From NCBI GenBank assembly GCA_010027105.1, contig RGVT01000091.1, positions 1 to 8,879 on the forward strand: a DNA stretch of 8,879 nucleotides. Reading direction: 5' to 3'. The DNA is from Planctomycetia bacterium. GTDB lineage: Bacteria; Planctomycetota; Planctomycetia; Pirellulales; UBA1268. A program made the position numbers and the translations under genes. Under the pieces are notes generated by a model. That model was not told the DNA's origin. It saw only the letters and a list, made by a program, of their open reading frames with translations, and did not search any database. Shown here in pieces: positions 1 to 6,540 of this stretch. Each line of letters opens with the position of its first letter. The stretch's first letter is position 1.

Positions 1-97
1 GAAAAAGGTGACAGCCACCATTTGCCGGTCGCCGCAGGCGACACGGCCCCGGCCAAAGGCCGGGGTCTCCAGACAAATGGTGGCTGTCACCTTTTTC
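1..97. repeat. Nested inverted repeat (REP/MITE-like palindromic element)
   Basis: Positions 1-24 are a perfect inverted repeat of 74-97; the arms contain GGTGACAGCCACC next to an A5/T5 run. The 49-nt interior holds two further hairpins: 28-33 with 37-42 (GTCGCC/GGCGAC, loop GCA), and 47-54 with 58-65 (CCCCGGCC/GGCCGGGG, loop AAA). Folded, this makes a three-way junction with a 24-bp closing stem. No transposase is visible, so it is a non-autonomous repeat or a structured intergenic element. From memory, similar GGTGACAGCCACC palindromes recur in planctomycete genomes; that has not been checked here. The left edge of the window cuts close, so the element could extend upstream. Confidence 0.8.
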
Positions 98-342
98 CCT
101 GAGAATCCCCGGCGTCGACCCCGGACTGGAAGACTCCTGCTGCTCGATGGCCTCGGCGACCTGGGCCGGCGCAATCGCAAAATGCGCCATATGACGTCGC
201 AAAACGAAGCGCCCTGGACCGTCGGAACCGACCGGAATCCATCGTCGCCCCGGTTGAATTAAGGAGAATTCGCATTTTTCATTTGTGAAGCGTCTGGCAC
301 GGAAAATGCTTGCTCCGTCTCCCATCCCCAGGAGTACTTCCC
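98..342. other. Intergenic region upstream of the secreted protein gene
   Basis: I see no convincing gene here. A minus-strand frame opens with ATG at 190 and runs off the left edge through the palindrome, but it has no good ribosome site and no recognisable family. A TTGAAT at 254-259 precedes an AT-rich stretch (257-285) that could hold the promoter of the gene starting at 343, but no clear -10 box is present. Confidence 0.4.
331..334 (+). promoter_or_regulatory. Shine-Dalgarno GGAG that fixes the start at 343
   Basis: GGAG lies 8 nt before the ATG at 343. An in-frame upstream start at 310 (a TTG-type alternative codon) would add 11 residues, place this site inside the coding region and put a non-hydrophobic stretch before the signal peptide. 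The ATG at 343 is therefore preferred. Confidence 0.6.
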
Positions 343-2439
343 ATGCACACCCCACGCGCCATCACCGCCGTTGTCGTCCTGATCCTGGCCCTGCCGGCGG
401 CCACCCTCCATGGGGCCCAGCCGCAGCATGGATCGACGACCCCGAAGACAGCTGCACCGTCCTTTACGATGCCCCGTGCCAAGGGATTCACCACTCCACA
501 GTCCGCCGCACGGCCCGTCACCCAGCGAGCCCAGCCTACCTTGCCGCCGGTCACGCGAACGCAGCCCCAGTTGGTGCCTTCGCAGCCGACACAAGCCGCG
601 CGGCCGAAGGCTTTTGAACCCAAGGGCTGGGGCCATACGACGCCCACTCCCTCGGCGGGATCCGGTCCGTCTCGGAGGATCCCGCCGGTCACGATGCCGG
701 TACCCAAAGTCCCGCCGGTGACACTCACGCCCGGCACCATCCCTCGGACGCCTCCGGTCACGCTTCCGACCCGTCCATCGATGAAGCCCACCTGGCCCAC
801 GACAAGCGATGCCGTCCACCCTGCCACGCCAAGGGGGCCGGTCACGCATCCTTCAAATCCTGCGCAGCCGCAACCGCCTGTCTTCATTGCACTGCCCATT
901 CCCATTTCCGTCCCTGGCCCGGCCCCGACGCCGAGCCAGCCGGGGCCGTCGAAACGCACCAGCCCGACCGACCATCCAACCGTGCTGATCGACACCACGC
1001 CAGCGCGGCCCGCGGCTCCCCCGAGCGCGACCACCATTTCCGAGGTGCCGTCGCCGCTTCCCGTTCTGCCTCGGTCCGGTGCGCCTCGGAGCCACGCGAT
1101 TGGTGCGAACGCGATCATGGCGGCGCAGATCCCGTCGTGGCAGGCTCACACGGAATGCCTGCCCTTCGGCGGCACCCCCGACGTCAACGGCAACGGCATT
1201 CCCGACTACGTCTACGACACCGCCACCGGACACCTTGTCATCAATCCCGCGGAACCCGATGCAGACAACGACGGGCGCGCCGACGTGCTGGACGTCGATG
1301 CCGACGGCAACAACACCAAAGACATCATCGAGTGGGAGGGGGCGGTGTTCGCAAACTTCAACGCAGCCGGCATCAACCCCTTGGCGGACGACAACGGGGA
1401 CGGTGTCGCGAACGTGATGGAATATGTCGCATCCGACGCGGATGGCGACGGCATCGTGAACTTCAACGATGCCACTCCCTGCGGAGACGCGCCGGCAGAT
1501 CCGAACGGCGGCAACGGCATCGCGGGCGGTGGCAACGTATTCTTTCCGATTCCCATCCCCATGCCCGTGCCGATGCCGGGCCTGCCGGGTGGTGGGCTGG
1601 TGGGAATCGGGCCCCAGCCCGCTGTACCCTTCGCAAACGATCCTGTTTCAACCGCGATCGTCGCCGAGCAACCGGTCGAGCGGTCCGTCCTTGAGGCCAC
1701 GGCGGGCGACGTCGATGCCGACAGCGACAACTCGAGCCCCGCGCAGGAGCCCGATCATTCGGTCGCCGAGGAGCAGGTCGAGGATGACGGCGTCGGCCTC
1801 GTCGTTCGCGTGTCCACGGCCGACGACCGCCACCGCGCACCGCTCGACGTCAAGCTTCCCGCGGCCGGGGCGCAAATGCTCGTGAGGTTTCGCGACGCAG
1901 GCGGCCATCTCGCCCTGTTCACGAGCGATCCGCTGGAGCACCCCGAGGCCCGCAGGCTCGAGTTCGACCGCGACTATCCCGTTTCCGACCTCGGGTTCGC
2001 GGCCGACGTGTTCCGCCGGCTGTACGTCGAATCGACGGCCGCCGGCCGGGATGCCGTCTCGGTCGAGATCGACGTCGCAGGCGACGGCACGTGGGCGCCC
2101 GTCGACGGGCTCGTGGTCACGTCGCAGTCTCCCGTGGCGGACGCGATCGGCGGCCTGTCTGTGAAGCCCGCGCCGGCCCGGGCACAGGTGCAGGCGAATC
2201 AGTCTTTTCTGCTGCCGGCCCAGGGCATCGGCTCGGAACCCGGCAAGGTGGCGATCACGTTCGGGGCGGCGACCTTCGACTGCACGGTGGAAAAGTGGAC
2301 GGGTTCGGCACTTCAGGCCCGCGTGGCCGCGGTGCCACTCACCGCTGCGGCCGACGGCACGCTCGTCGTCACGCTGGCCGATGGCCGCGTGGCGGCGTCG
2401 ATCCCGGTGCGCGTCGCTCCCGCGGCCTCGAGGTTATGA
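343..2439 (+). CDS. Secreted Pro/Thr-rich protein with thrombospondin type 3-like repeats
   Basis: The protein is 698 aa. Residues 6-20 form a hydrophobic signal-peptide core (AITAVVVLILALPAA) with probable cleavage near residue 25, so it is likely exported. Residues about 26-265 are low-complexity and rich in Pro and Thr, with recurring PPVT(M/L) units, suggesting an extended stalk. Residues about 280-380 carry Asp/Gly/Asn-rich calcium-binding repeats of thrombospondin type 3/EF-hand-like kind (DVNGNGIPD, DADNDGRAD, DVDADGN, DDNGDG, DADGDGIVNFND). A Gly/Pro/Met-rich segment follows (about 400-420), then an acidic linker (about 456-486) and a C-terminal beta-rich region without a family I recognise. 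The last codons read TCG-AGG-TTA-TGA; TTA is an unusual codon for this GC-rich gene and lies inside a tRNA-like 14-mer. The native C-terminus may therefore be lost: a PEP-CTERM tail continues in the same frame after the TGA. An adhesive or envelope role is plausible but inferred. Confidence 0.8.
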   Translation: MHTPRAITAVVVLILALPAATLHGAQPQHGSTTPKTAAPSFTMPRAKGFTTPQSAARPVTQRAQPTLPPVTRTQPQLVPSQPTQAARPKAFEPKGWGHTTPTPSAGSGPSRRIPPVTMPVPKVPPVTLTPGTIPRTPPVTLPTRPSMKPTWPTTSDAVHPATPRGPVTHPSNPAQPQPPVFIALPIPISVPGPAPTPSQPGPSKRTSPTDHPTVLIDTTPARPAAPPSATTISEVPSPLPVLPRSGAPRSHAIGANAIMAAQIPSWQAHTECLPFGGTPDVNGNGIPDYVYDTATGHLVINPAEPDADNDGRADVLDVDADGNNTKDIIEWEGAVFANFNAAGINPLADDNGDGVANVMEYVASDADGDGIVNFNDATPCGDAPADPNGGNGIAGGGNVFFPIPIPMPVPMPGLPGGGLVGIGPQPAVPFANDPVSTAIVAEQPVERSVLEATAGDVDADSDNSSPAQEPDHSVAEEQVEDDGVGLVVRVSTADDRHRAPLDVKLPAAGAQMLVRFRDAGGHLALFTSDPLEHPEARRLEFDRDYPVSDLGFAADVFRRLYVESTAAGRDAVSVEIDVAGDGTWAPVDGLVVTSQSPVADAIGGLSVKPAPARAQVQANQSFLLPAQGIGSEPGKVAITFGAATFDCTVEKWTGSALQARVAAVPLTAAADGTLVVTLADGRVAASIPVRVAPAASRL
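2426..2439. repeat. 14-bp copy of the tRNA-fMet anticodon-arm sequence (att-like core)
   Basis: CCTCGAGGTTATGA here is identical, in the same orientation, to 3865-3878 in the tRNA relic and to 4707-4720 in the intact tRNA-fMet gene. It supplies the final codons and the TGA stop of the upstream gene and abuts the PEP-CTERM remnant. It is a candidate recombination or attachment core. The flanking bases do not extend the tRNA match, so the usual displaced tRNA 3' end is absent. Confidence 0.45.
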
Positions 2440-2708
2440 ACGTCGGGCACATCGGGTGCGGTGGTCGGCTATTACAACCCCACCACGAAACGGACGTCGT
2501 CCTTCACGCTGCCCGCCGGCGACAATCCCCTGCAGATGGTGAGCATGATCAGCCCGTCCGGCGTGCTCTACCAGGGGACGTATAGCGGCCTCCTCCGCGT
2601 CAGGGCGATCGTGCCGGAGCCCTCGACGTGGGTGCTGGGGCTGGCGGGAATCGCCTGCGGAGGCTGGTGGACGTGGCGTGCCGCCAGCGATGTTTCTCGC
2701 GTACCTGA
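2440..2708 (+). pseudogene. C-terminal PEP-CTERM sorting-domain remnant
   Basis: Directly after the TGA at 2437-2439, the same reading frame continues as TSGTSGAVVGYYNP and onward to VPEPSTWVLGLAGIACGGW (from 2611). This is a classic PEP-CTERM signal: a VPEP motif plus a hydrophobic helix. In the known system such tails are processed by exosortase and target proteins to the cell surface. The normal end is a short cluster of Arg/Lys, but this frame loses it after WTWR. A one-base shift at about 2679 gives CRQRCFSRT and then a stop at 2706-2708, which resembles the missing basic tail. The segment has no ATG and no ribosome site of its own. It is probably the 3' end of a gene whose front was lost. 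Alternatives are UGA readthrough of the upstream protein or a sequencing error. Confidence 0.65.
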
Positions 2709-2797
2709 TGCCGCTCGACACGGTGCAGCGGGGCATGTGATGCCACACTGTGTGTCAGGCACCGATTCTGCCGATCCTGGCTGACCAGCCGGCACGT

Positions 2798-3211
2798 TTA
2801 CGGCCGAATCGTGACGCCCAGTGCCTGGCCAAGACGGATCCAATCGACGTAGCCGTGCTGCACGACCCAGCGCAGTACGTCCATGTCGAGCTTGTCGTAT
2901 TGGTGGATAGCTACGTTGCGAAAGCCGATCATCCCGTGGAGAGAGGCTGCCAACGGTTTGTCGATGATGCCCGCCCGTTGCAGCAGTGAAAACGCCTCGG
3001 CGGTGCTTTGCGGAACCCCGAGACGACGCTCCGCGACTACGTGCATCGCCATGTCAATGGCTGCTTGGCAGGCGCGATCGATATTCAGAGTGAGTGCATC
3101 GACGTGCGTGAAATCGTCGAGCCCGGGACAGGCCTTCGCCTCCTCGGAGATGCGCCGCGCGCATCGTTCGATGATGGCGGCCTTGTTGAGCAGGATGTCG
3201 TCAGGCGGCAT
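2798..3211 (-). CDS. hepT: HepT-like ribonuclease toxin (DUF86 family)
   Basis: The 137-aa product matches the HepT/DUF86 family in size, helical character and active-site motif. R98-NVAI-H103-Q-Y105 is the RX4HXY signature of the HEPN superfamily, in which Arg and His cut RNA. In characterised HepT/MntA pairs the partner nucleotidyltransferase adds AMP units to the motif tyrosine (here Y105) and so silences the toxin. The gene starts with ATG at 3211 and overlaps the end of the upstream nucleotidyltransferase gene by 11 nt, which implies translational coupling with the antitoxin made first. All motif residues are present and there is no frameshift, so the toxin looks functional. Its stop lies about 90 nt from the PEP-CTERM remnant, which is on the opposite strand. 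The family call is firm; activity is inferred. Confidence 0.9.
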   Translation of the reverse strand: MPPDDILLNKAAIIERCARRISEEAKACPGLDDFTHVDALTLNIDRACQAAIDMAMHVVAERRLGVPQSTAEAFSLLQRAGIIDKPLAASLHGMIGFRNVAIHQYDKLDMDVLRWVVQHGYVDWIRLGQALGVTIRP

Positions 3212-3602
3212 AGGCGCGAAGCACTTCCCGACGGGCTTCCTGAAGCGATGCGTACATCGACAGGGTATACATAGCGAACCGGGCGGTTACTCCGTGGTCG
3301 CGTTCAAACATCAGCACCCCGCGGGTTACTGCTTCCTTGGCGTAGACGAGATTCCCGGTGGAGAGCACGCCAAGATCGACCTCTCGACCGACGATGCCCG
3401 ACAGCGCTGCAGACAGGGCCAGGCGTTTCTGCAGCGGCATCGCGGCGGCGTCGCTCGGGAGGATGGCGATGTCGACATCGCTGTCAGGCCGAAGGCGTTT
3501 TTCCGCCGCCGATCCGAGAAGAAAGGCCGCAGCGATCGCCGGTTCTTCGCTCAGTCGTCGGTTGACGGCAGCACGTTGTTGTTCGGAAAGCATCGGATCC
3601 AC
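3201..3602 (-). CDS. mntA: MntA-like nucleotidyltransferase antitoxin
   Basis: The 133-aa product is a minimal nucleotidyltransferase. G30-S31, ten residues, then D42-V-D44 is the complete GSX10DXD motif that binds the Mg-nucleotide. In this family (MntA, antitoxin of HepT) the enzyme uses ATP to AMPylate the toxin's RX4HXY tyrosine rather than blocking it only by binding. It is the first gene of a two-gene minus-strand operon and overlaps hepT by 11 nt. The start is uncertain: GTG at 3602 gives MDPMLSEQ, while ATG at 3593 removes three residues; neither has a strong Shine-Dalgarno, and a weak GAG precedes the GTG. The upstream region has no recognisable operator. Confidence 0.88.
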   Translation of the reverse strand: MDPMLSEQQRAAVNRRLSEEPAIAAAFLLGSAAEKRLRPDSDVDIAILPSDAAAMPLQKRLALSAALSGIVGREVDLGVLSTGNLVYAKEAVTRGVLMFERDHGVTARFAMYTLSMYASLQEARREVLRAYAA

Positions 3603-3828
3603 GGCTCTGCAGAAGTTTCACCCATGAACTCCGAGTTTACCCAAACCGACGCCTGCTACCGAATCTGGGGGATTTCGGCTCTGGCCGTTCCCCTCGAGAA
3701 GGTTGACGCACGTCATCCGTCGCTGCCACCACACCAGAGGAGCGGGTGACCATCGCGGGCCTGCTCCCCTGGCTCTTTTGCGGAGACCGCGAATTCAGGG
3801 TGGGCTGTGAGGCGAGTTTCCTGGGCCG
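3603..3828. other. Intergenic region upstream of mntA, no gene seen
   Basis: This stretch should contain the mntA-hepT promoter, reading leftward, but I cannot point to a convincing -35/-10 pair. The frames that run through it on either strand do not resemble proteins. It ends at the repeat relic beginning at 3829. Confidence 0.4.
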
Positions 3829-3844
3829 GCCTACGAAGCAAGCA
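3829..3844. repeat. Relic end of the 4489-4672 palindromic repeat
   Basis: GCCTACGAAGCAAGCA is identical to 4544-4559 and differs by one base from 4631-4646 in the repeat array. It sits two bases from the truncated tRNA relic, just as the array sits beside the intact tRNA gene, so repeat and tRNA appear to have been duplicated together. Confidence 0.6.
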
Positions 3845-3846
3845 GT

Positions 3847-3911
<65 letters not shown>

Positions 3912-3976
3912 TCGATCGGGTATGACTGAGGTACGGGAGAAAACGTGCCAATCCTGCTTTCAGGAGAGAGAAACCA

Positions 3977-4195
3977 ATGATCAAGCCGCTTGAAGAGGTG
4001 ATTGCTCGAATTCAGCAACTGCCCGAACACGAGCAGGAGTTGATGGCTCGTTTTGTCCTTCACGAGCTCGCCGAGGACGACGCTTGGCGACGATCGAGTG
4101 AAAGGCATACGCGGGGGCTGGAGCGGCTGCATGCTGAAATCACGGCCGAAGACGCCCGCGGAGACTGTGCCGATCTCGACGTGAACGACCTGTGA
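3977..4195 (+). CDS. Small antitoxin-like protein of a type II toxin-antitoxin pair
   Basis: The 72-aa, acidic, helical product begins MIKPLEEVIARIQQLPEHEQ and has an Asp/Glu-rich C-terminus. This resembles the short addiction-module antitoxins found beside RelE/ParE-type toxins; no specific family name is certain. The start is supported by the purine-rich ribosome site GGAGAGAG at 3963-3970. The stop TGA at 4193-4195 overlaps the GTG start (4192) of the downstream toxin frame, a coupled arrangement typical of type II modules. The reading frame is intact although its toxin partner is broken. It would be expected to bind the toxin and possibly its own promoter, but no DNA-binding motif is clear. 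Confidence 0.7.
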   Translation: MIKPLEEVIARIQQLPEHEQELMARFVLHELAEDDAWRRSSERHTRGLERLHAEITAEDARGDCADLDVNDL

Positions 4196-4464
4196 AGTCA
4201 CGCACTCGGAAAGCGTTTTGGCGGGACTAAGCGAAACTGCCAAAGTCGGTTCAGGTGCGTGCCAGGGACGCGTATCGGCAGTTCATGCTGAATCCGAACC
4301 ATCCAGGCCTGCAGTTCAAGCCGGTCCATTCCACACTCCCGATCTGGTCGGTTCGCATCACGGCGTCGTACCGAGCCGTGGGAGTTCGAAGTGCGCCAGA
4401 CATGATCGTCTGGTTCTTCATCGGTACGCATGCCGAGTACGAGCGATTGCTCGCGCTTTTGTAA
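4192..4464 (+). pseudogene. RelE/ParE-like toxin gene with premature TAA
   Basis: From GTG 4192 the frame reads VKSRTRKAFWRD, then TAA (4228-4230), then continues unbroken from AKLPKSVQVRARDAY to LLALL and a stop at 4462-4464: 90 codons in all. The sequence (NPNHPGLQFKPVH, then PIWSVRITASYRAVGV, then IVWFFIGTHAEYERLL) follows the RelE/ParE-type toxin fold pattern, including the usual HP-L-FK-V and YRA elements and the G-H-YD/E-L ending. Relatives have an aromatic or similar residue at the TAA position, so one base change from TAC or TAT explains the stop. A GTG at 4255 could restart translation, but the product would lack the first helix. Most likely it is an inactivated toxin next to an intact antitoxin. 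Confidence 0.8.
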
Positions 4465-4488
4465 CAACGCCATCGCGAAGGCCGGACA

Positions 4489-4672
4489 CAAGCCCGGGCC
4501 ATAGATGGCCGGGCTTGGAGAAGACTGCCCGCCTGGAGGGCGGGCCTACGAAGCAAGCAAGCCCGGGCCATAGATGGCCGGGCTTGGATAGATGGCCGGG
4601 CTTGGAGAAGACTGCCCGCCTGGAGGGCGGGCCTACGAAACAAGCAAGCCCGGGCCAGGATGGCCGGGCTTG
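4489..4672. repeat. GC-rich palindromic repeat array, 2.5 units
   Basis: AAGCCCGGGCC starts units at 4490, 4559 and 4646, giving spacings of 69 and 87 nt. The first two units contain two hairpins: CAAGCCCGGGCC with GGCCGGGCTTG, and GCCCGCC with GGCGGGC around TGGAG, followed by CCTACGAARCAAGC. The second unit is longer by 18 nt because ATAGATGGCCGGGCTTGG is duplicated in tandem (4570-4587 and 4588-4605). The third is a partial unit with one hairpin (4645-4672), 8 nt from the tRNA 3' end, where it may help terminate the tRNA transcript. It resembles intergenic REP-like elements and is non-coding. Confidence 0.85.
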
Positions 4673-4679
4673 CGTGAAG

Positions 4680-4753
<74 letters not shown>

Positions 4754-4772
4754 TCGATTGGGTGATGCATGA

Positions 4773-4801
4773 ACTGTAGCCCATCGCCTCTGTGAATTGA
4801 A
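4773..4801 (-). promoter_or_regulatory. Candidate sigma-70-type promoter for tRNA-fMet
   Basis: Read on the minus strand, TTCAAT (4801-4796) and TACAGT (4778-4773) are separated by 17 nt. The -10 lies about 20 nt before the mature tRNA 5' end at 4753, leaving a leader of roughly a dozen bases. The -35 match is weak (3 of 6); the -10 match is fair (4 of 6). Confidence 0.35.
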
Positions 4802-4898
4802 GAGTGCCGCGGAAACCGCAGGAATTCGCGGGGCTCGCGCAGGACAGGCGCGAAGCCGAGGTGGACTCGCCGCCAGCCGCCGCGCGACACTCTCAGAC

Positions 4899-6524
4899 AT
4901 GCCGTCGCCGCCGCCCGACCCGCCCGCACCGCAGTTTCCCGGCCCTGCGCCGCGATCGAAGGCGGTGGTCGGCGGCCTGCCCTGGGATTCCACCGCTCCG
5001 CTCGGGCCACGCGTCGAGGTGAAGCCCGCCGCAGCGGAGCGAGAGCATGGCGACGAGCCTGGATGGCAATTTTCGTGGGATCGACTGCGGGGCTGGTGGG
5101 ACGACGTGCTCGCGCGAAGCCCGGCCTTCACGACGAGCCTTGCCGTGCATGCGATCCTGCTCGTCGTGCTGGCTCTGATCGGGATCCGCGAACGGGCCGC
5201 CGAGCGCCTGCGGCTCGAGCTTTCCTTCGGGGCGGCGAATCGCCCGCCCGGCGCGCAACGAGAAGCCGAGCACGAGGAGGCGGCGCCGGCAGTCGAGATC
5301 GAGAGGGACGTGGCGAAGGTCGAGCCGCCGGCGCAGGTGCAGCCACGCGAGATGCAGCAGGCGACGCCCCCACCGCCCCCGGTGCCCGATCCGACTGCGA
5401 CGGTCGCCGTCGCGCCGGCCACGGAGCCGGCGGGCTCGAGCGCGACGCCCATCAGCGCGGTGCTCTCGGGGCGGAGCGCCGAGTCGCGGCAGCGGCTGCT
5501 CGGCGACGGGGGCGGGACGGCGGAGACCGAGTCGGCCGTGGAGCGGGCGCTCGGCTGGATCGTGCGGCAGCAGCGGAAGGACGGCCTGTGGAGCCTGCAG
5601 GGGCCGTACGGCGACGGTAGCCGTCAGGAAAACAGGCTCGCCGCCTCGGCCATGGCGCTGCTGGCGCTGCAGGGGGCGGGGAACACGCCCGACGTGGGCG
5701 AGCACCACGCTGCCGTGGCGAAGGCGTGGAAGGGGATGCTCAGGCTCCAACAGGCCGACGGCACGTTCGACGCCGGCCCGATCGTGGAGCAGCACCAGAT
5801 GTATGCCCACGGGCAGATCACGATCGCGCTCTGCGAGGCCCTGGGGATGACGCGGGATCCGCGGTTCGCCGAGCCGGCCCGCCGGGCGCTCGACTACGCG
5901 CTCGCCGCGCAACTGCCCGACGGCGGCTGGCGCTACCAGCCGCCGCGGCCCGGCGCCGAGAACCGCGGCGACATGTCGGTGACGGGCTGGTATCTGATGG
6001 CGCTCAAGAGCGGCGAGATGGCGGGGCTGCCCGTGCCGGCCGAGGCGTATGAACGGCTGGCGGCGTTCCTCGACGGCGTGTTCGTGTCGTCGGAGAAGGG
6101 CTATGCCTACCAGATCAACCCGAACCAGAAGTATTTCGACTTCCGCCCCGCGCTCACGGCCGAGGCGTTGCTCTGCCGGCAGTATCTCGGCTGGCGGCGC
6201 GACGATCCGCGGCTCGCGGCCGGCGTCGACCTGCTGCTGCGCGAGGCGCCGCTCGACGTCGACCACCGCCGCAAGAACGTCTACGCATGGTATTACCAGA
6301 CGCAGGTGTTCCACCACTTCGGCGGCCCGGCCTGGGATGCATGGAACCGGAGCATGCAGAGCGAGCTCGTGCCCGCGCAGGTGGCGGGCGGCCGCGAGCA
6401 GGGGAGCTGGGATCCGGCCAACGACCAGTGGGGCCACGTGGGGGGGCGGCTGTTCGTGACGAGCCTCTGTGCGTGCATGCTCGAGGTCTACTACCGGCAT
6501 GTGCCGCTGTACGCGGGGCCCTGA
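4899..6524 (+). CDS. Membrane-anchored protein with prenyltransferase/squalene-oxidase-like repeats
   Basis: The protein is 541 aa from ATG 4899. An in-frame TTG at 4797 would add 34 residues of low-complexity sequence overlapping the tRNA promoter, so ATG is preferred, although no strong Shine-Dalgarno precedes it. Order: a Pro-rich N-terminus, one transmembrane helix (about residues 76-96, SLAVHAILLVVLALIGI), a charged and Pro-rich linker with a PPPPP run (to about 182), then a large alpha-toroid domain (about 210-541). Repeat signatures are KDGLWSL (about 227-233), ADGTFDAG, PDGGWRYQP and later helical repeats, typical of the squalene-cyclase/prenyltransferase superfamily. The acid catalytic motif of true terpene cyclases (DXDD) is not seen. 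Proteins with this plan are frequent in planctomycetes and lack a settled function; a periplasmic binding or scaffolding role is inference. The gene ends 59 nt before the oxidoreductase. Confidence 0.85.
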   Translation: MPSPPPDPPAPQFPGPAPRSKAVVGGLPWDSTAPLGPRVEVKPAAAEREHGDEPGWQFSWDRLRGWWDDVLARSPAFTTSLAVHAILLVVLALIGIRERAAERLRLELSFGAANRPPGAQREAEHEEAAPAVEIERDVAKVEPPAQVQPREMQQATPPPPPVPDPTATVAVAPATEPAGSSATPISAVLSGRSAESRQRLLGDGGGTAETESAVERALGWIVRQQRKDGLWSLQGPYGDGSRQENRLAASAMALLALQGAGNTPDVGEHHAAVAKAWKGMLRLQQADGTFDAGPIVEQHQMYAHGQITIALCEALGMTRDPRFAEPARRALDYALAAQLPDGGWRYQPPRPGAENRGDMSVTGWYLMALKSGEMAGLPVPAEAYERLAAFLDGVFVSSEKGYAYQINPNQKYFDFRPALTAEALLCRQYLGWRRDDPRLAAGVDLLLREAPLDVDHRRKNVYAWYYQTQVFHHFGGPAWDAWNRSMQSELVPAQVAGGREQGSWDPANDQWGHVGGRLFVTSLCACMLEVYYRHVPLYAGP

Positions 6525-6540
6525 CGCCGCGGTTTCGGGG

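Noticed and set aside
1..190. A minus-strand frame from ATG 190 running off the left edge
   Set aside because: Much of it translates the inverted repeat; there is no good ribosome site and no recognisable product, though a partial gene ending beyond the edge cannot be excluded.
279..1118. A 279-codon minus-strand Gly/Val-rich frame opposite the secreted protein
   Set aside because: It is the complement of the Pro/Thr-rich stalk codons and has no independent protein signature.
2437..2439. TGA as a selenocysteine codon
   Set aside because: There is no selenoprotein context, the flanking residues resemble no redox motif, and I saw no obvious selenocysteine-insertion hairpin just downstream; a broken or joined gene is simpler.
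2883..3749. A plus-strand open frame across hepT and mntA
   Set aside because: Both minus-strand genes have complete family motifs; this frame is their antisense.
4489..4672. CRISPR array
   Set aside because: The units are long, self-complementary and nearly identical throughout, with no unique spacers and no cas genes.
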